Below, piece by piece: positions 5,424 through 11,463 of a DNA stretch of 11,463 nucleotides (positions are counted from its first letter, which is position 1; every line of letters starts with the position of its first letter). A program made the position numbers and the translations under genes. Under the pieces are notes generated by a model that was not told the DNA's origin, did not search any database, and worked only from the letters and a program-made list of their open reading frames with translations. This stretch comes from Nocardioides sp. (GTDB taxonomy: Bacteria > Actinomycetota > Actinomycetes > Propionibacteriales > Nocardioidaceae), in NCBI GenBank assembly GCA_025965295.1, contig JAOPXF010000411.1:1-11463 (forward strand), in the 5' to 3' direction.

Positions 5424-6026
5424 CTACTCCCGGCGCCACTCGACGGCGGTGTCCTCGTAGCTCTGGTAGCCGTCTTCATTGTCGAAACGGACGCTGTCGA
5501 CGGGGGGAGCACCCTTGTCGGTCACGTAGGTGCGGCACGAGGATATGGCGGTGCCGGCCGTGGCGTTGAGGGGGAAGTTCACTTCCTGGCACGTGGGGTA
5601 CGGGCCGGACGGGATGAGGAACCCTACGGCCTCGTCATCGGCCCAGGCGCTGAGGTAGTGGCGCATGTCCATGCCGTAGGCGTTGCCGGAGACGACCGTC
5701 ATCTCGTAGTTGACGAAGAAGGGGGTCTTCTCGTCGGCATCGGCCACCCGTTCGCCCTCGAGGTCCCGTGACGTCCCCTCGACGATGCTGGTCACGGTCA
5801 GCCTGATGGTGCCGGTGCCGTCTGTGCGGGGGACGGTGGCCGAGTCGCCGACGCGGAGGCTGGTGCCCGGGGCAGTCAGGCCGTCCGCGGTCGTCGTCGG
5901 CCCGCCCGTCGGCCGGCCCTCGGGGCCGCCGTCATCGGACCGCCCGCAGCCGCCGAGGCTGAGCAGGATGAGGACGGACGCCAGCGCCGCGGCAGGGCGA
6001 CGGCTCGCGACTCGCGCTGGTTTCAC
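5424..6026 (-). CDS. Lipoprotein with DUF4352-like extracellular domain
   Basis: A 200-residue predicted lipoprotein: basic N-terminus, hydrophobic segment 12-23 and lipobox LGGC with the lipid-modified Cys at 27. A Gly/Thr/Pro-rich linker (28-55) leads to a domain at about 56-182, beginning LRVGDSATV and containing TIRLTVTSIVEG and FFVNYEMTVVSG; this beta pattern resembles DUF4352 (immunoglobulin-like) domains, which is a pattern-level guess. C146 and C164 could form a disulfide outside the cell. The GTG start at 6026 has a good Shine-Dalgarno, AGGAAGG, which lies in the last codons of the upstream gene; only 3 nt separate that gene's repaired stop from this start, so the two are an operon. 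Function is unknown; partner of the upstream large protein is a reasonable inference. Confidence 0.8.
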   Translation of the reverse strand: MKPARVASRRPAAALASVLILLSLGGCGRSDDGGPEGRPTGGPTTTADGLTAPGTSLRVGDSATVPRTDGTGTIRLTVTSIVEGTSRDLEGERVADADEKTPFFVNYEMTVVSGNAYGMDMRHYLSAWADDEAVGFLIPSGPYPTCQEVNFPLNATAGTAISSCRTYVTDKGAPPVDSVRFDNEDGYQSYEDTAVEWRRE

Positions 6027-6029
6027 TGG

Positions 6030-7591
6030 CTACCCTTCCTGGTTGACGACCGGGATGGCCTGGGTGTCGAAACGCGTGGTGATCTTGTTGAGCGCCGACT
6101 CGCGCTGGTCGTCGGTGCCGCGGAAGTCCAGCGACACGGCGATGCAGTGCTCTGCGAGACGGTGGGCGGTCTTCGCCTCCAGCAGGAGCAGGTCGGTGAG
6201 CGCGTCGACGACCTGGGCGTAGGCCTGGCAGGGGCCGCTGAAGCCGTTGCCCATGACGCCGACCTCCGGCAGCGAGGCGCGACCCCACTCGCTGGACACC
6301 AGTGACGAGGGGTTCCCGGCACCGTCGACCCCGCCGAGCCGGCCGGCCAGGCCGCGTTGGTGGTCGCCGATGGACTCCACTGCTCCGGCGTCCGCTTCAT
6401 CTTCGTGTGGTTGAAGTCGATCTGGGACTCGACGCACGGGGCTGTGTCGTCCTGGAAACCTTGCTTGCCGGAGCCACCCTTGGTGATCGAGTAGTTGTCG
6501 GGGTAGGCGTGGTAGTCCGAGAGCATGCGACGGCAACCGTCGACGATGGCGTCCTCGGCAGCCTTGAGATCGCCGTTGATGTCCTTGATGCCGTCCTTGA
6601 ACGACGTCCAGTAGCCCATGTAGTCGCCGCCTGCGAGGGCGAGCGGGCGTGGGATAACGCCCTCGGTGGCCGGGAACATCAAGCCGCCGACCGTGGCCAC
6701 CCCGCCCACCACACCCATGGCCACGCCGAACGGCGGGAAGGCGACGCCGGCCGTGGCACCGGCGAGTCCCGCGATGGCGGCCGTGGCACCTAATGCCGCC
6801 GCCGCGCCACTGCCGCCGGCGTGCGCCCCCGCCAGGTCGTTGAAGTCGTGGATCGCCCTGTTGATGAAGTCGCGCAGGCTGATGAACGTCTCGTTCCCCG
6901 CCATGGCCTCTGCGGTGATCGCGAGTCCCGCAGCCGTCGCCAGGCCACGCTGACCGCCGATCGTCCGCTCGATGTCGAGCACGTAGGTCCGCTGGAAGGC
7001 GTCGATGGCCAGGCCCCGCATGTCGTCGGTGTCGAGCTTCACCTCGTCGATCGCCGAGCGCACGTCGCTCACCGCGGACGCCCCCGACGAGCTGTCTGCC
7101 CCGACGGGGGCCACGCTGTGGTCGCCGAACGCGATCTCGTTGCCGACGTAGAGCTGGGAGGCGACGTTCGCGATGCTGGAGATCTGGTTGGAGAACTCGT
7201 TGGGGCTGTGGCACTCCGCCCACGGGTCGATCCACGAGGAGACCTCGGACTCGATCATCGCGAACGTTTCCTTGGCGTCGAACAGCTGCCCCGTGCCATA
7301 GGTCGAGTCACCTGGTGACTTCTCGCCGTCCGGCATGAGGGTCTCGTCCTCCCTCCACACGCCTCCGGGGTAGGAGCAGTGGTACCCCGTGTCGGCTTCC
7401 AGGGAGAATCCGAGAGCGTTGTCCGCACTGGGCGATTTGTACCTGAATTCCCCGTCACTGCACTCGCCGTGGTCGAAGCGGAGGCCGGAGAGCTCCGGCA
7501 CCCGCTTGGCCATGTAGGCGTTGGTGACCGCCTCGATCAGGTCCGCCTTCAGCGCTGTGATCTCTGATGGACGAACGACCTCCTGACTCAC
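6030..7591 (-). CDS. Large Gly/Ala-rich protein, possibly type VII secretion related (frameshifted)
   Basis: I do not recognise a named family. From GTG 7591 (GGGGAG upstream) one frame is protein-like for about 420 residues; near 6315-6334 it becomes Ser/Arg/Pro-rich nonsense, while the adjacent frame continues sensibly to TAG at 6030-6032. Adding one G to the GGGG run (plus-strand CCCC, 6329-6332) joins them as SAGVDGAGNPSSLV and gives about 520 residues. Visible parts: a Cys-containing N-terminal domain (1-160); a helical region (172-257) with MRGLAIDAFQRTY recalling WXG/LXG-type helices; a hydrophobic Gly/Ala stretch (258-306); and a C-terminal helical pair (CQAYAQVVDALTDLLLLEAKTAHRLAEHC). 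There is no signal peptide. This architecture is reminiscent of type VII (ESX) substrates, but that is inference. It is in an operon with the lipoprotein gene at 6026. Unrepaired, the first frame ends at 6023. Confidence 0.7.
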
Positions 7592-7608
7592 CACGACGCT
7601 CCCCCTCG

Positions 7609-7614
7609 AAGATA
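7609..7614 (-). promoter_or_regulatory. Candidate -10 box of the 7591-5424 operon
   Basis: Minus-strand TATCTT lies in the relatively AT-rich spot before GTG 7591 and predicts transcription from about 7602. The short leader would include the GGGGAG ribosome binding site. No matching -35 hexamer is evident; TGAC-acc-GTCA (7618-7628), a small inverted repeat, lies immediately upstream and may be a regulator site. Confidence 0.35.
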
Positions 7615-7636
7615 TGTTGACGGTGTCAGGATGCCC

Positions 7637-7652
7637 TGAGGCGAATGCCTCA
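7637..7652 (-). terminator. Short hairpin in the panB to 7591 gap
   Basis: TGAGGC-gaat-GCCTCA is a perfect 6-bp inverted repeat about 46 nt after the panB stop, in the 107-bp gap before the next gene. It has no U tract on the minus strand, so terminator is only one option; an operator for the 7591 gene is the other. Confidence 0.3.
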
Positions 7653-7698
7653 AACTCCTGGGGGACTCGACCGGGCCACGACCTGACGATGGCCAGGG

Positions 7699-8547
7699 TC
7701 AGAAGGTGTGCTCCGGGCCGGGGAAGGTGCCGCCCTTGACGTCCGCGGCGTACTCCTGTGCGGCACGGAGCAGCTCGCCGTGCAGGTCGGCGTACTGCTT
7801 GACGAACTTCGCCATCCGGCCGGTGCGCAGCCCGAAGGCGTCCTGCCAGACCAGCACCTGGCCGTCGCAGTCGACGCCCGCCCCGATCCCGATCGTGGGG
7901 ATGTCGACGGACTTCGTGACCTGGGCGGCGACGTCGCCGGGCACCATCTCCATGACGACCGCGAAGGCGCCGGCGGCCTCCAGCGCCCGGGCCTCCTCGA
8001 TGACCTGGTCGGCCGCGTCGCCGCGGCCCTGGACCCGGTAGCCGCCGAGGTTGTGCTCGGACTGGGGGGTGAAGCCGATGTGCGCCACCACCGGGATGCC
8101 GCCCTCGGTGAGCTTGCGGACCTGCGGCACCATCGCGAGCCCGCCCTCGAGCTTCACGGCGTGCGCGTTGCCCTCCTTCATGAAGCGGACGGAGGTGAGG
8201 TAGGCCTGCTCGGGCGAGGCCTGGTAGGAGCCGAACGGCAGGTCGGCCACGACCAGCGCGCGGCGGGCGGAGCGGGTGACGGCGCGGACCAGGGGGATCA
8301 GCTCGTCGACGGTCACCGGGAGCGAGGTCTCGTTGGCGAAGACGTTGTTGCTTGCGGAGTCCCCGACGAGGAGTACGTCGATGCCCGCCTCGTCGAACGT
8401 CTGCGCGGCGTACTGCTCGTAGGCCGTCAGCATCGTGAACTTCTCGCCGCGCCGCTTCATCTCGCGCAGGTGGTGGGTGCGGACCCGCTTGACCGGTGCG
8501 GGGGAGGCCCCCGGGCCGGTGCCGTAGGGCGCAGTCTCCTCGCTCAT
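7699..8547 (-). CDS. panB: 3-methyl-2-oxobutanoate hydroxymethyltransferase (ketopantoate synthesis)
   Basis: A 282-residue TIM-barrel enzyme that transfers the hydroxymethyl group from 5,10-methylene-THF to alpha-ketoisovalerate, the first committed step toward pantothenate and CoA, in the cytosol. Mg and substrate residues match the family: D63 (LLVGDSA), D102 (VVADLPFGSY), K132 and E134 (VKLEGG), H156 (AHIGFTPQ) and the catalytic E200 (VVMEMVP). The pterin-site region around DIPTIGIGAG (215-224) and the tail YADV-KGGTFPGPEHTF are also typical. ATG 8547 has a strong Shine-Dalgarno (AAGGAG, 7-nt gap) and so is firm. It follows the phosphotransferase gene by 62 nt in the same direction with no obvious promoter, so it may be the last gene of the 9859-7699 operon. 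Confidence 0.97.
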   Translation of the reverse strand: MSEETAPYGTGPGASPAPVKRVRTHHLREMKRRGEKFTMLTAYEQYAAQTFDEAGIDVLLVGDSASNNVFANETSLPVTVDELIPLVRAVTRSARRALVVADLPFGSYQASPEQAYLTSVRFMKEGNAHAVKLEGGLAMVPQVRKLTEGGIPVVAHIGFTPQSEHNLGGYRVQGRGDAADQVIEEARALEAAGAFAVVMEMVPGDVAAQVTKSVDIPTIGIGAGVDCDGQVLVWQDAFGLRTGRMAKFVKQYADLHGELLRAAQEYAADVKGGTFPGPEHTF

Positions 8548-8609
8548 CGTCGAGCTCCTTCGTCGTCATCTCGCACCTCCCTGATGGAGTGCACGGACCG
8601 CTTCTCAGG

Positions 8610-9538
8610 CTAGTCCCGGGAGAGCGGGTCGGCGCTGTGGCGAGCCTCACGTCCGAGCTCGTGGCGCAGGCCGCCGAGCGCGAGCCGGTCGTTCTCGTCG
8701 TCGCCGTGCGGCTGCTCGAACCAGGTGGCGTACTGCGCCACCTCGTCCAGGCGCCACTCGAGGTCGAAGAGCGCGAGCAGCTCGCTCGTCGCCCGGGGGT
8801 GCGGGTGGCCGGCGTCCGCGAGCGTCCGCAGGTCCCGCTCGGCGGGGGCGAGCATCAACGACTCCCAGTCCACCAGCAGGACACCCTCGGCCGTGGCCAG
8901 CTGGTTGCCGGTGTCGGGCTCGCCGTGCGTCGGCACCCACGTGGCGGGGTCGGCGGTGGCCGCCAACCGGTGATAGCCCGCGGTCCAGGTCGCGATCTCG
9001 CCGAGGCGCTCGCGGAGCGCGCGGCGGGCCGTCTCGCCATGGGGACCCGCCGTCCAGGGCCGGGCGGTGCGTGCAGTGAGCTCGTGGGCCAGGTCGGCCC
9101 CGACGAGGGGCCGCCAGTTCCGTAGGCCCGGTGGCGGCGCGGTCGCGTGCAGCCGGTCCAGGAAGTCCGCGGTCGTGCCGCGCGCCCCTCGGTGAAGGAC
9201 CCGTCGCCGGCGACGCCGTCGCGCCAGGGGGTTGCGCTCAGGGCTCCCTCGTCCCCGAACCGCACCGTGTAGGTGCCGCTCCGGGAGGGCACGCCGGCGA
9301 GCACGAACTCCAGCCCCTGCGCGGCCAGCCTCGCCGCGGCGGCGTACGTCGACTCGAGTGAGGCGGGGGAGTGGCGGCGGCCCAGGAGGTCGAGGGTCAC
9401 GAACAGGTGGCCGACCCGCCAGTGGTGGGCCCCGAAGCCCAGCGGCAGGTGCTCGACGGAGTCGGCCGGCTCGCCCCAGTGCTCGCGGACCGCGGCCAGG
9501 ACGGCGTCGTCCGTCACGTGCGCGGGACGCTCGCGCAC
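8610..9538 (-). pseudogene. APH/choline-kinase-like phosphotransferase, broken by one frameshift
   Basis: Two frames together encode one aminoglycoside phosphotransferase-family protein of about 309 residues. The N-terminal part (9538 to about 9188) reads LPLGFGAHHWRVGHLFVTLDLLG and ends GDGSFTEG; the C-terminal part resumes as ARGTTADFLDRLHA and carries the Brenner motif HGEPDTGN (about 205-212) and the metal-binding VDWE (D near 224). Adding one G to the GGGG run (plus-strand CCCC, 9185-9188) restores a single frame. The HGE form, instead of the classical HGD, is seen in an actinobacterial branch of these kinases. The real substrate is unknown; resistance should not be assumed. The GTG start directly follows the stop of the ABM gene (TGA|GTG) and has GGAAGG upstream, so translation is coupled. 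It is either a young pseudogene or an intact gene with a sequencing error. Confidence 0.85.
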
Positions 9539-9859
9539 TCAGGCCTTCCCGTAGGCGCGGGTCACGGTGGCGACCCGGATGCGGTAGTCGTCGTACCACG
9601 TCGTGGCGCCGCGCTCCTGCGCCACGACGTGCTCGGCGACCTGCTTCCACGCGGCGGCCGCGGCGTCGTCGGCCCAGTACGACACGGTGATGCCGAGCCC
9701 GTCGTCCCGCGCCGTCTCGACGCCGAGGTAGCCCGGCTGCTCCGCGGCGAGCGCGAACATCCGCTCGGCCATCCGCGCGTACCCCTGGTCGCCCTCGGTC
9801 CGGACCGCGCTGAAGATCACCGCGGTGTACGGCGGCTCCGGGGTGGACGCGATCGGCAT
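9539..9859 (-). CDS. Antibiotic biosynthesis monooxygenase (ABM) domain protein
   Basis: A 106-residue single-domain protein of the dimeric alpha/beta-barrel (ABM) superfamily. The family pattern is visible: first strand YTAVIFSAVRT (11-21), helix YARMAERMFALAAEQPGYLGVETAR (27-51), strand ITVSYWADDAAAAAWKQ (57-73) and final EHVVAQERGATTWYDDYRIRVATVTRAYG. The PGYLGVE and SYW-x-D-x-x-A-x-x-AW motifs are characteristic. Members range from quinone-forming cofactor-independent monooxygenases to heme-degrading enzymes and proteins of unknown role, so no substrate is assigned; heme-degrading IsdG-type residues are not obvious. ATG 9859 coincides with the transcription start predicted from TAGGTT six bases upstream: a leaderless mRNA. 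It is first in an operon with the phosphotransferase, whose GTG follows its TGA directly. Confidence 0.88.
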   Translation of the reverse strand: MPIASTPEPPYTAVIFSAVRTEGDQGYARMAERMFALAAEQPGYLGVETARDDGLGITVSYWADDAAAAAWKQVAEHVVAQERGATTWYDDYRIRVATVTRAYGKA

Positions 9860-9865
9860 GGACCG

Positions 9866-9871
9866 AACCTA
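9866..9871 (-). promoter_or_regulatory. -10 box (TAGGTT) of the ABM operon
   Basis: Minus-strand TAGGTT is followed by exactly 6 nt and then the ATG at 9859, with no Shine-Dalgarno. This is the leaderless arrangement also seen at map. It would drive ABM, the phosphotransferase and perhaps panB. Confidence 0.5.
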
Positions 9872-9897
9872 GAGGAGGCTGGCGGGTCCGACCGGGT

Positions 9898-10410
9898 TCA
9901 CGGCCGCAGCCCGGTGAAGTGGTTGACCTGGCCCTGTTCGGCGTAGTCCTTGTCCTCGCCGTGCAGGACCCGGCAGTCGGAGTGGAAGGCGAGCGTCCAG
10001 AGCCCGGGGAAGGCGCCGCCGGGCCGCGTCAGGTCGAGGGCGAGGTCGCCCTTCTCGACGCTGACGTGTCCCTCGACCTGGGTGACGTCGTCCCAACCGG
10101 CGTCGGTCAGGGCGCTGCGCACCCGCTCGACCTGGGCCTCGTCGCCGGGGCCGTCGACATGGACCGCCCCGGTGCCCTGGTACTGGAAGCCGCCCATGCA
10201 GCTCTGCCAGCGACCCACGACCTCCACCTTCGTCGCCTCGACCGTGCGGGCGGCCAGCGGCACGGCCTCCTCGAGGGAGGCGACGTACGACGCCTCCGCG
10301 TCCCTGGCCGACATGTGGTCCCCTTCCGAGCCGTCCGCCGTGCAGGAGGTCAGGACCAGCAGGACCGACGAAACGGCGAGTATCAGCCTCACGGGCAGGA
10401 CTGTAGCCAT
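9898..10410 (-). CDS. Predicted lipoprotein, unknown function
   Basis: A 170-residue predicted lipoprotein: signal segment VRLILAVSSVLLVLTSC (residues 7-23) with lipobox LTSC and lipidated C23. The mature part begins with a charged helix (SARDAEASYVASLEEAVPLAARTVEATK), then a mixed alpha/beta domain with C71 (WQSCMGG) and C146 (HSDCRV), which may form a disulfide. Helix DEAQVERVRSALTDAGWDDV (90-109) is followed by strands VEGHVSVEKGDLALDLTRP, recalling small ligand- or inhibitor-binding lipoproteins; I do not recognise the family. Two starts compete: ATG 10410, overlapping the upstream stop by one base (TGATG), and GTG 10392, which has TACAGT 7 nt before it and no Shine-Dalgarno. Both keep the signal peptide. 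Only 38 nt separate it from the ABM start. Confidence 0.8.
   Translation of the reverse strand: MATVLPVRLILAVSSVLLVLTSCTADGSEGDHMSARDAEASYVASLEEAVPLAARTVEATKVEVVGRWQSCMGGFQYQGTGAVHVDGPGDEAQVERVRSALTDAGWDDVTQVEGHVSVEKGDLALDLTRPGGAFPGLWTLAFHSDCRVLHGEDKDYAEQGQVNHFTGLRP
10400..10405 (-). promoter_or_regulatory. Candidate internal -10 box (TACAGT) before the lipoprotein
   Basis: Minus-strand TACAGT ends 7 nt before the alternative GTG start at 10392. If used, the lipoprotein has its own leaderless mRNA and does not depend on the small upstream gene. If ATG 10410 is the start, this box lies within coding sequence. Confidence 0.35.
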
Positions 10411-10664
10411 CACGGCCAGCTGTCCGGCCAGACCGCGTCGAACCCGCTCTGGGCGGTGTCCCACGCGACACCTGCGCCGTGGGTGACGGTCTCGTAGGTG
10501 CCGACCGCGGTCCCGGTGACGGTGTCGATGACGGGTTGAACGTGCTGCTCGTAGGCATGGTGCAGGCCGTACTCGACCTCGGGGAGCAGGACCAGGTCCA
10601 CCTCGGGATGGGCCTCGTGGAAGGTGCGCCAGAATGCGTCGTCCTGGAGGGCCCCGAGTGTCAT
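10410..10664 (-). CDS. Small acidic protein, unknown function
   Basis: An 84-residue acidic protein with a normal amino acid mix: TLGALQDDAFWRTFHEAHPE, then VDLVLLPEVEYGLHHAYEQHV and a C-terminal half THGAGVAWDTAQSGFDAVWPDSWP. No signal peptide, membrane segment or catalytic motif is visible, and I do not recognise it. ATG 10664 is the only start near the 5' end; no Shine-Dalgarno precedes it, but AATGCT stands 6 nt upstream, a weak match to the leaderless pattern. Its TGA overlaps the ATG of the lipoprotein by one base, supporting that it is a real gene co-translated with it. The main doubt is that short frames arise easily in such GC-rich DNA. Confidence 0.55.
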   Translation of the reverse strand: MTLGALQDDAFWRTFHEAHPEVDLVLLPEVEYGLHHAYEQHVQPVIDTVTGTAVGTYETVTHGAGVAWDTAQSGFDAVWPDSWP

Positions 10665-10675
10665 GCACGCAGCAT

Positions 10676-10690
10676 TCCGCGATGCGCGGA
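10676..10690 (-). terminator. GC-rich hairpin between VOC gene and small gene
   Basis: TCCGCG-atg-CGCGGA is a 6-bp perfect inverted repeat in the 57-bp gap after the VOC gene stop. It could end VOC transcription, but it also sits on the likely promoter of the 10664 gene and may be an operator. There is no U tract. Confidence 0.3.
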
Positions 10691-10721
10691 GCTCAAACGC
10701 CTGCTCGCTCGCTGGCCCGGG

Positions 10722-11198
10722 TCAGGCGTTCGCGTGCGCCGCCTCGAGCTCGGCGATCACGATCTTGCTCATGCCCAGCATCGCCTGGGTCGCGGCGTTC
10801 GCGCGAGCGGGATTCGGGTCGCCGAGCAGCTCCATGAGCCGGTTGGGCACGACCTGCCAGGACAGGCCGTACTTGTCCTTGAGCCAGGCGCACTGGCCGG
10901 GCTCGCCGCCGGCGACCAGGTTGTCCCAGTAGTAGTCGACCTCGCTCTGGTCCTCGCAGGCGATGCTGAACGAGATGGCCTCGGTGAAGTTCGCGTAGAC
11001 CGGGCCGCCGTTGATGCCGCGGAAGGGCTGGCCGTCGAGCGTCCAGTCGGCCGAGACCACCGTGCCGGGCTCTCCGGGACCGGCCTCGCCGTAACGGGCC
11101 ACGCTGCCGATCTCGGAGTTCGGGAAGATCTTCACGTAGAACTCCATCGCCTCCTCGAGGTTGTCGTCGAACCACAGGCAGGGGGTGATCGAGGTCAT
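10722..11198 (-). CDS. PhnB-like VOC family protein
   Basis: A 158-residue protein of the vicinal oxygen chelate (glyoxalase/bleomycin resistance/dioxygenase) superfamily, PhnB-like subgroup (Pfam name 3-dmu-9_3-mt). Diagnostic runs: CLWFDDNLEEAMEFYVKIFPNS (7-28), GINGGPVYANFTEAISFSIAC (61-81), DQSEVDYYWDNLVAGGE (83-99), CAWLKDKYGLSWQVVP (103-118) and the tail AMLGMSKIVIAELEAA (139-154). The family's cellular function is not established, and enzymatic activity is usually inferred only by fold. ATG 11198 is firm: GAAGGAG lies 6 nt upstream, whereas the longer open frame upstream is not protein-like. It is divergent from the sigma factor gene, and its mRNA has a real leader, unlike many neighbours. 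Confidence 0.93.
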   Translation of the reverse strand: MTSITPCLWFDDNLEEAMEFYVKIFPNSEIGSVARYGEAGPGEPGTVVSADWTLDGQPFRGINGGPVYANFTEAISFSIACEDQSEVDYYWDNLVAGGEPGQCAWLKDKYGLSWQVVPNRLMELLGDPNPARANAATQAMLGMSKIVIAELEAAHANA

Positions 11199-11225
11199 GG
11201 CGGTCTCCTTCGTCGGGGCGATCTG

Positions 11226-11253
11226 CCCATACTGACCCACCGGCCGCCGACAA
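11226..11253 (-). promoter_or_regulatory. Candidate promoter of the VOC gene
   Basis: On the minus strand TTGTCG (11253-11248), a 16-bp spacer and TATGGG (11231-11226) form a loose sigma70-type promoter, with transcription expected near 11220 and a leader containing the GAAGGAG site. The -10 lacks the usual final T, so confidence is low. Confidence 0.3.
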
Positions 11254-11315
11254 CTCATCGCCGGTTCCGCCAACCTTTCGTGACCATGGGCGCGTTGACT
11301 GAGACGGGAGGTCCA

Positions 11316-11463
11316 GTGGACACAGCGGAGTTCAGCGACTGGGCGGGAGCCCACCAGCGTCAGCTGGTGCGCTCGGCGTACCTCCTCACAGGTGACGTCG
11401 GCCGCGCCCAGGACCTCGTGCAGGAGGCGCTGACGAAGGTGGCGCTGAGGTGGGACCGGCTGC
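11316..11463 (+). CDS. SigE-family RNA polymerase sigma factor, N-terminal part (runs off window)
   Basis: The first 49 codons of a small sigma70-family regulator: FSDWAGAHQRQLVRSAYLLTGDVGRAQDLVQEALTKVALRWDRL. The LVRSAYLLTGD-x-x-x-AQDLVQEAL-x-KV-x-x-RW run is sigma region 2, which contacts the RNA polymerase beta' clamp and the -10 element; this form is typical of the actinobacterial SigE family (M. tuberculosis SigE-like short ECF factors, Streptomyces relatives). GTG 11316 is preferred because GGGAGG lies 4 nt upstream; an in-frame ATG at 11286, with no Shine-Dalgarno, would add 10 residues. Region 4 and any anti-sigma factor lie beyond the window. It is transcribed divergently from the VOC gene. 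Confidence 0.9.
   Translation, partial: MDTAEFSDWAGAHQRQLVRSAYLLTGDVGRAQDLVQEALTKVALRWDRL

Noticed and set aside
5385..5460. A complete tRNA gene around the GGGTTCGAACCC element
   Set aside because: Only a T-arm-like stem-loop is found. No acceptor pairing, anticodon arm or D arm could be formed on either strand, and the flank is coding sequence.
7592..8650. Long minus-strand frame through panB joining the 7591 gene into an 875-residue protein
   Set aside because: The first ~350 residues are Arg/Pro/Gly-rich shadow of panB in another frame; panB is certain by motifs, and the 7591 GTG has its own ribosome binding site. A strong Shine-Dalgarno before ATG 8569 in this frame appears fortuitous.
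1..11463. CRISPR arrays, tandem repeats or riboswitches
   Set aside because: No regularly spaced repeat or recognisable riboswitch core was seen by eye; gaps between genes are short, mostly under 120 bp.

Overview
The window is very GC-rich, uses GTG starts freely, and carries an actinobacterial gene set: type I methionine aminopeptidase with the actinobacterial N-terminal extension, a DUF1684 protein, a SigE-family sigma factor, many lipoproteins, and a bacterial type A RNase P RNA. Protein flavour and family mix suggest a Nocardioides-like organism (Nocardioidaceae). That placement is inference; no marker fixes the genus. Most of it reads as ordinary chromosome, with an IS remnant at the left edge and one less ordinary two-gene module near 5.4-7.6 kb.

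Layout, left to right. 1-132 (+) is the last 43 codons of an IS481-type transposase, whose stop overlaps the stop of a convergent LuxR/NarL-type response regulator (129-803, -). Upstream of that on the same strand is a DUF1684 protein (914-1525), ending in a hairpin. Two small plus-strand genes follow: a three-helix membrane protein (1645-1971) and a 71-residue protein (2043-2258). The RNase P RNA gene rnpB (2346-2752, -) sits just downstream of map (2778-3626, -). From a 36-bp divergent intergenic region, map is read leftward, and rightward runs a two-gene unit: a 62-residue conserved protein overlapped by a three-helix membrane protein (3663-4135). This converges on a secreted PQQ-dependent sugar dehydrogenase-like protein (4144-5346, -).

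The minus-strand module 7591-5424 encodes a ~520-residue Gly/Ala-rich protein with possible type VII secretion flavour (frameshifted in this sequence), then a lipoprotein that starts 3 nt after the repaired stop. Next, reading right to left, ABM monooxygenase (9859-9539), a frameshifted HGE-type phosphotransferase (9538-8610) and panB (8547-7699) form an apparent operon; panB makes ketopantoate for pantothenate/CoA. Further right are a small acidic protein overlapping a lipoprotein (10664-9898), a PhnB-like VOC protein (11198-10722), and the start of a divergent SigE-family sigma factor (11316-edge).

Two window-wide patterns stand out. (1) At least five genes, possibly up to eight, have a TANNNT-like -10 box 6-8 nt before the start codon and no Shine-Dalgarno, as expected for leaderless mRNAs. 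(2) Two genes are broken by single-base frameshifts, each of which can be repaired by adding one G to a run of four, so sequencing or assembly error must be excluded before either is called a pseudogene.
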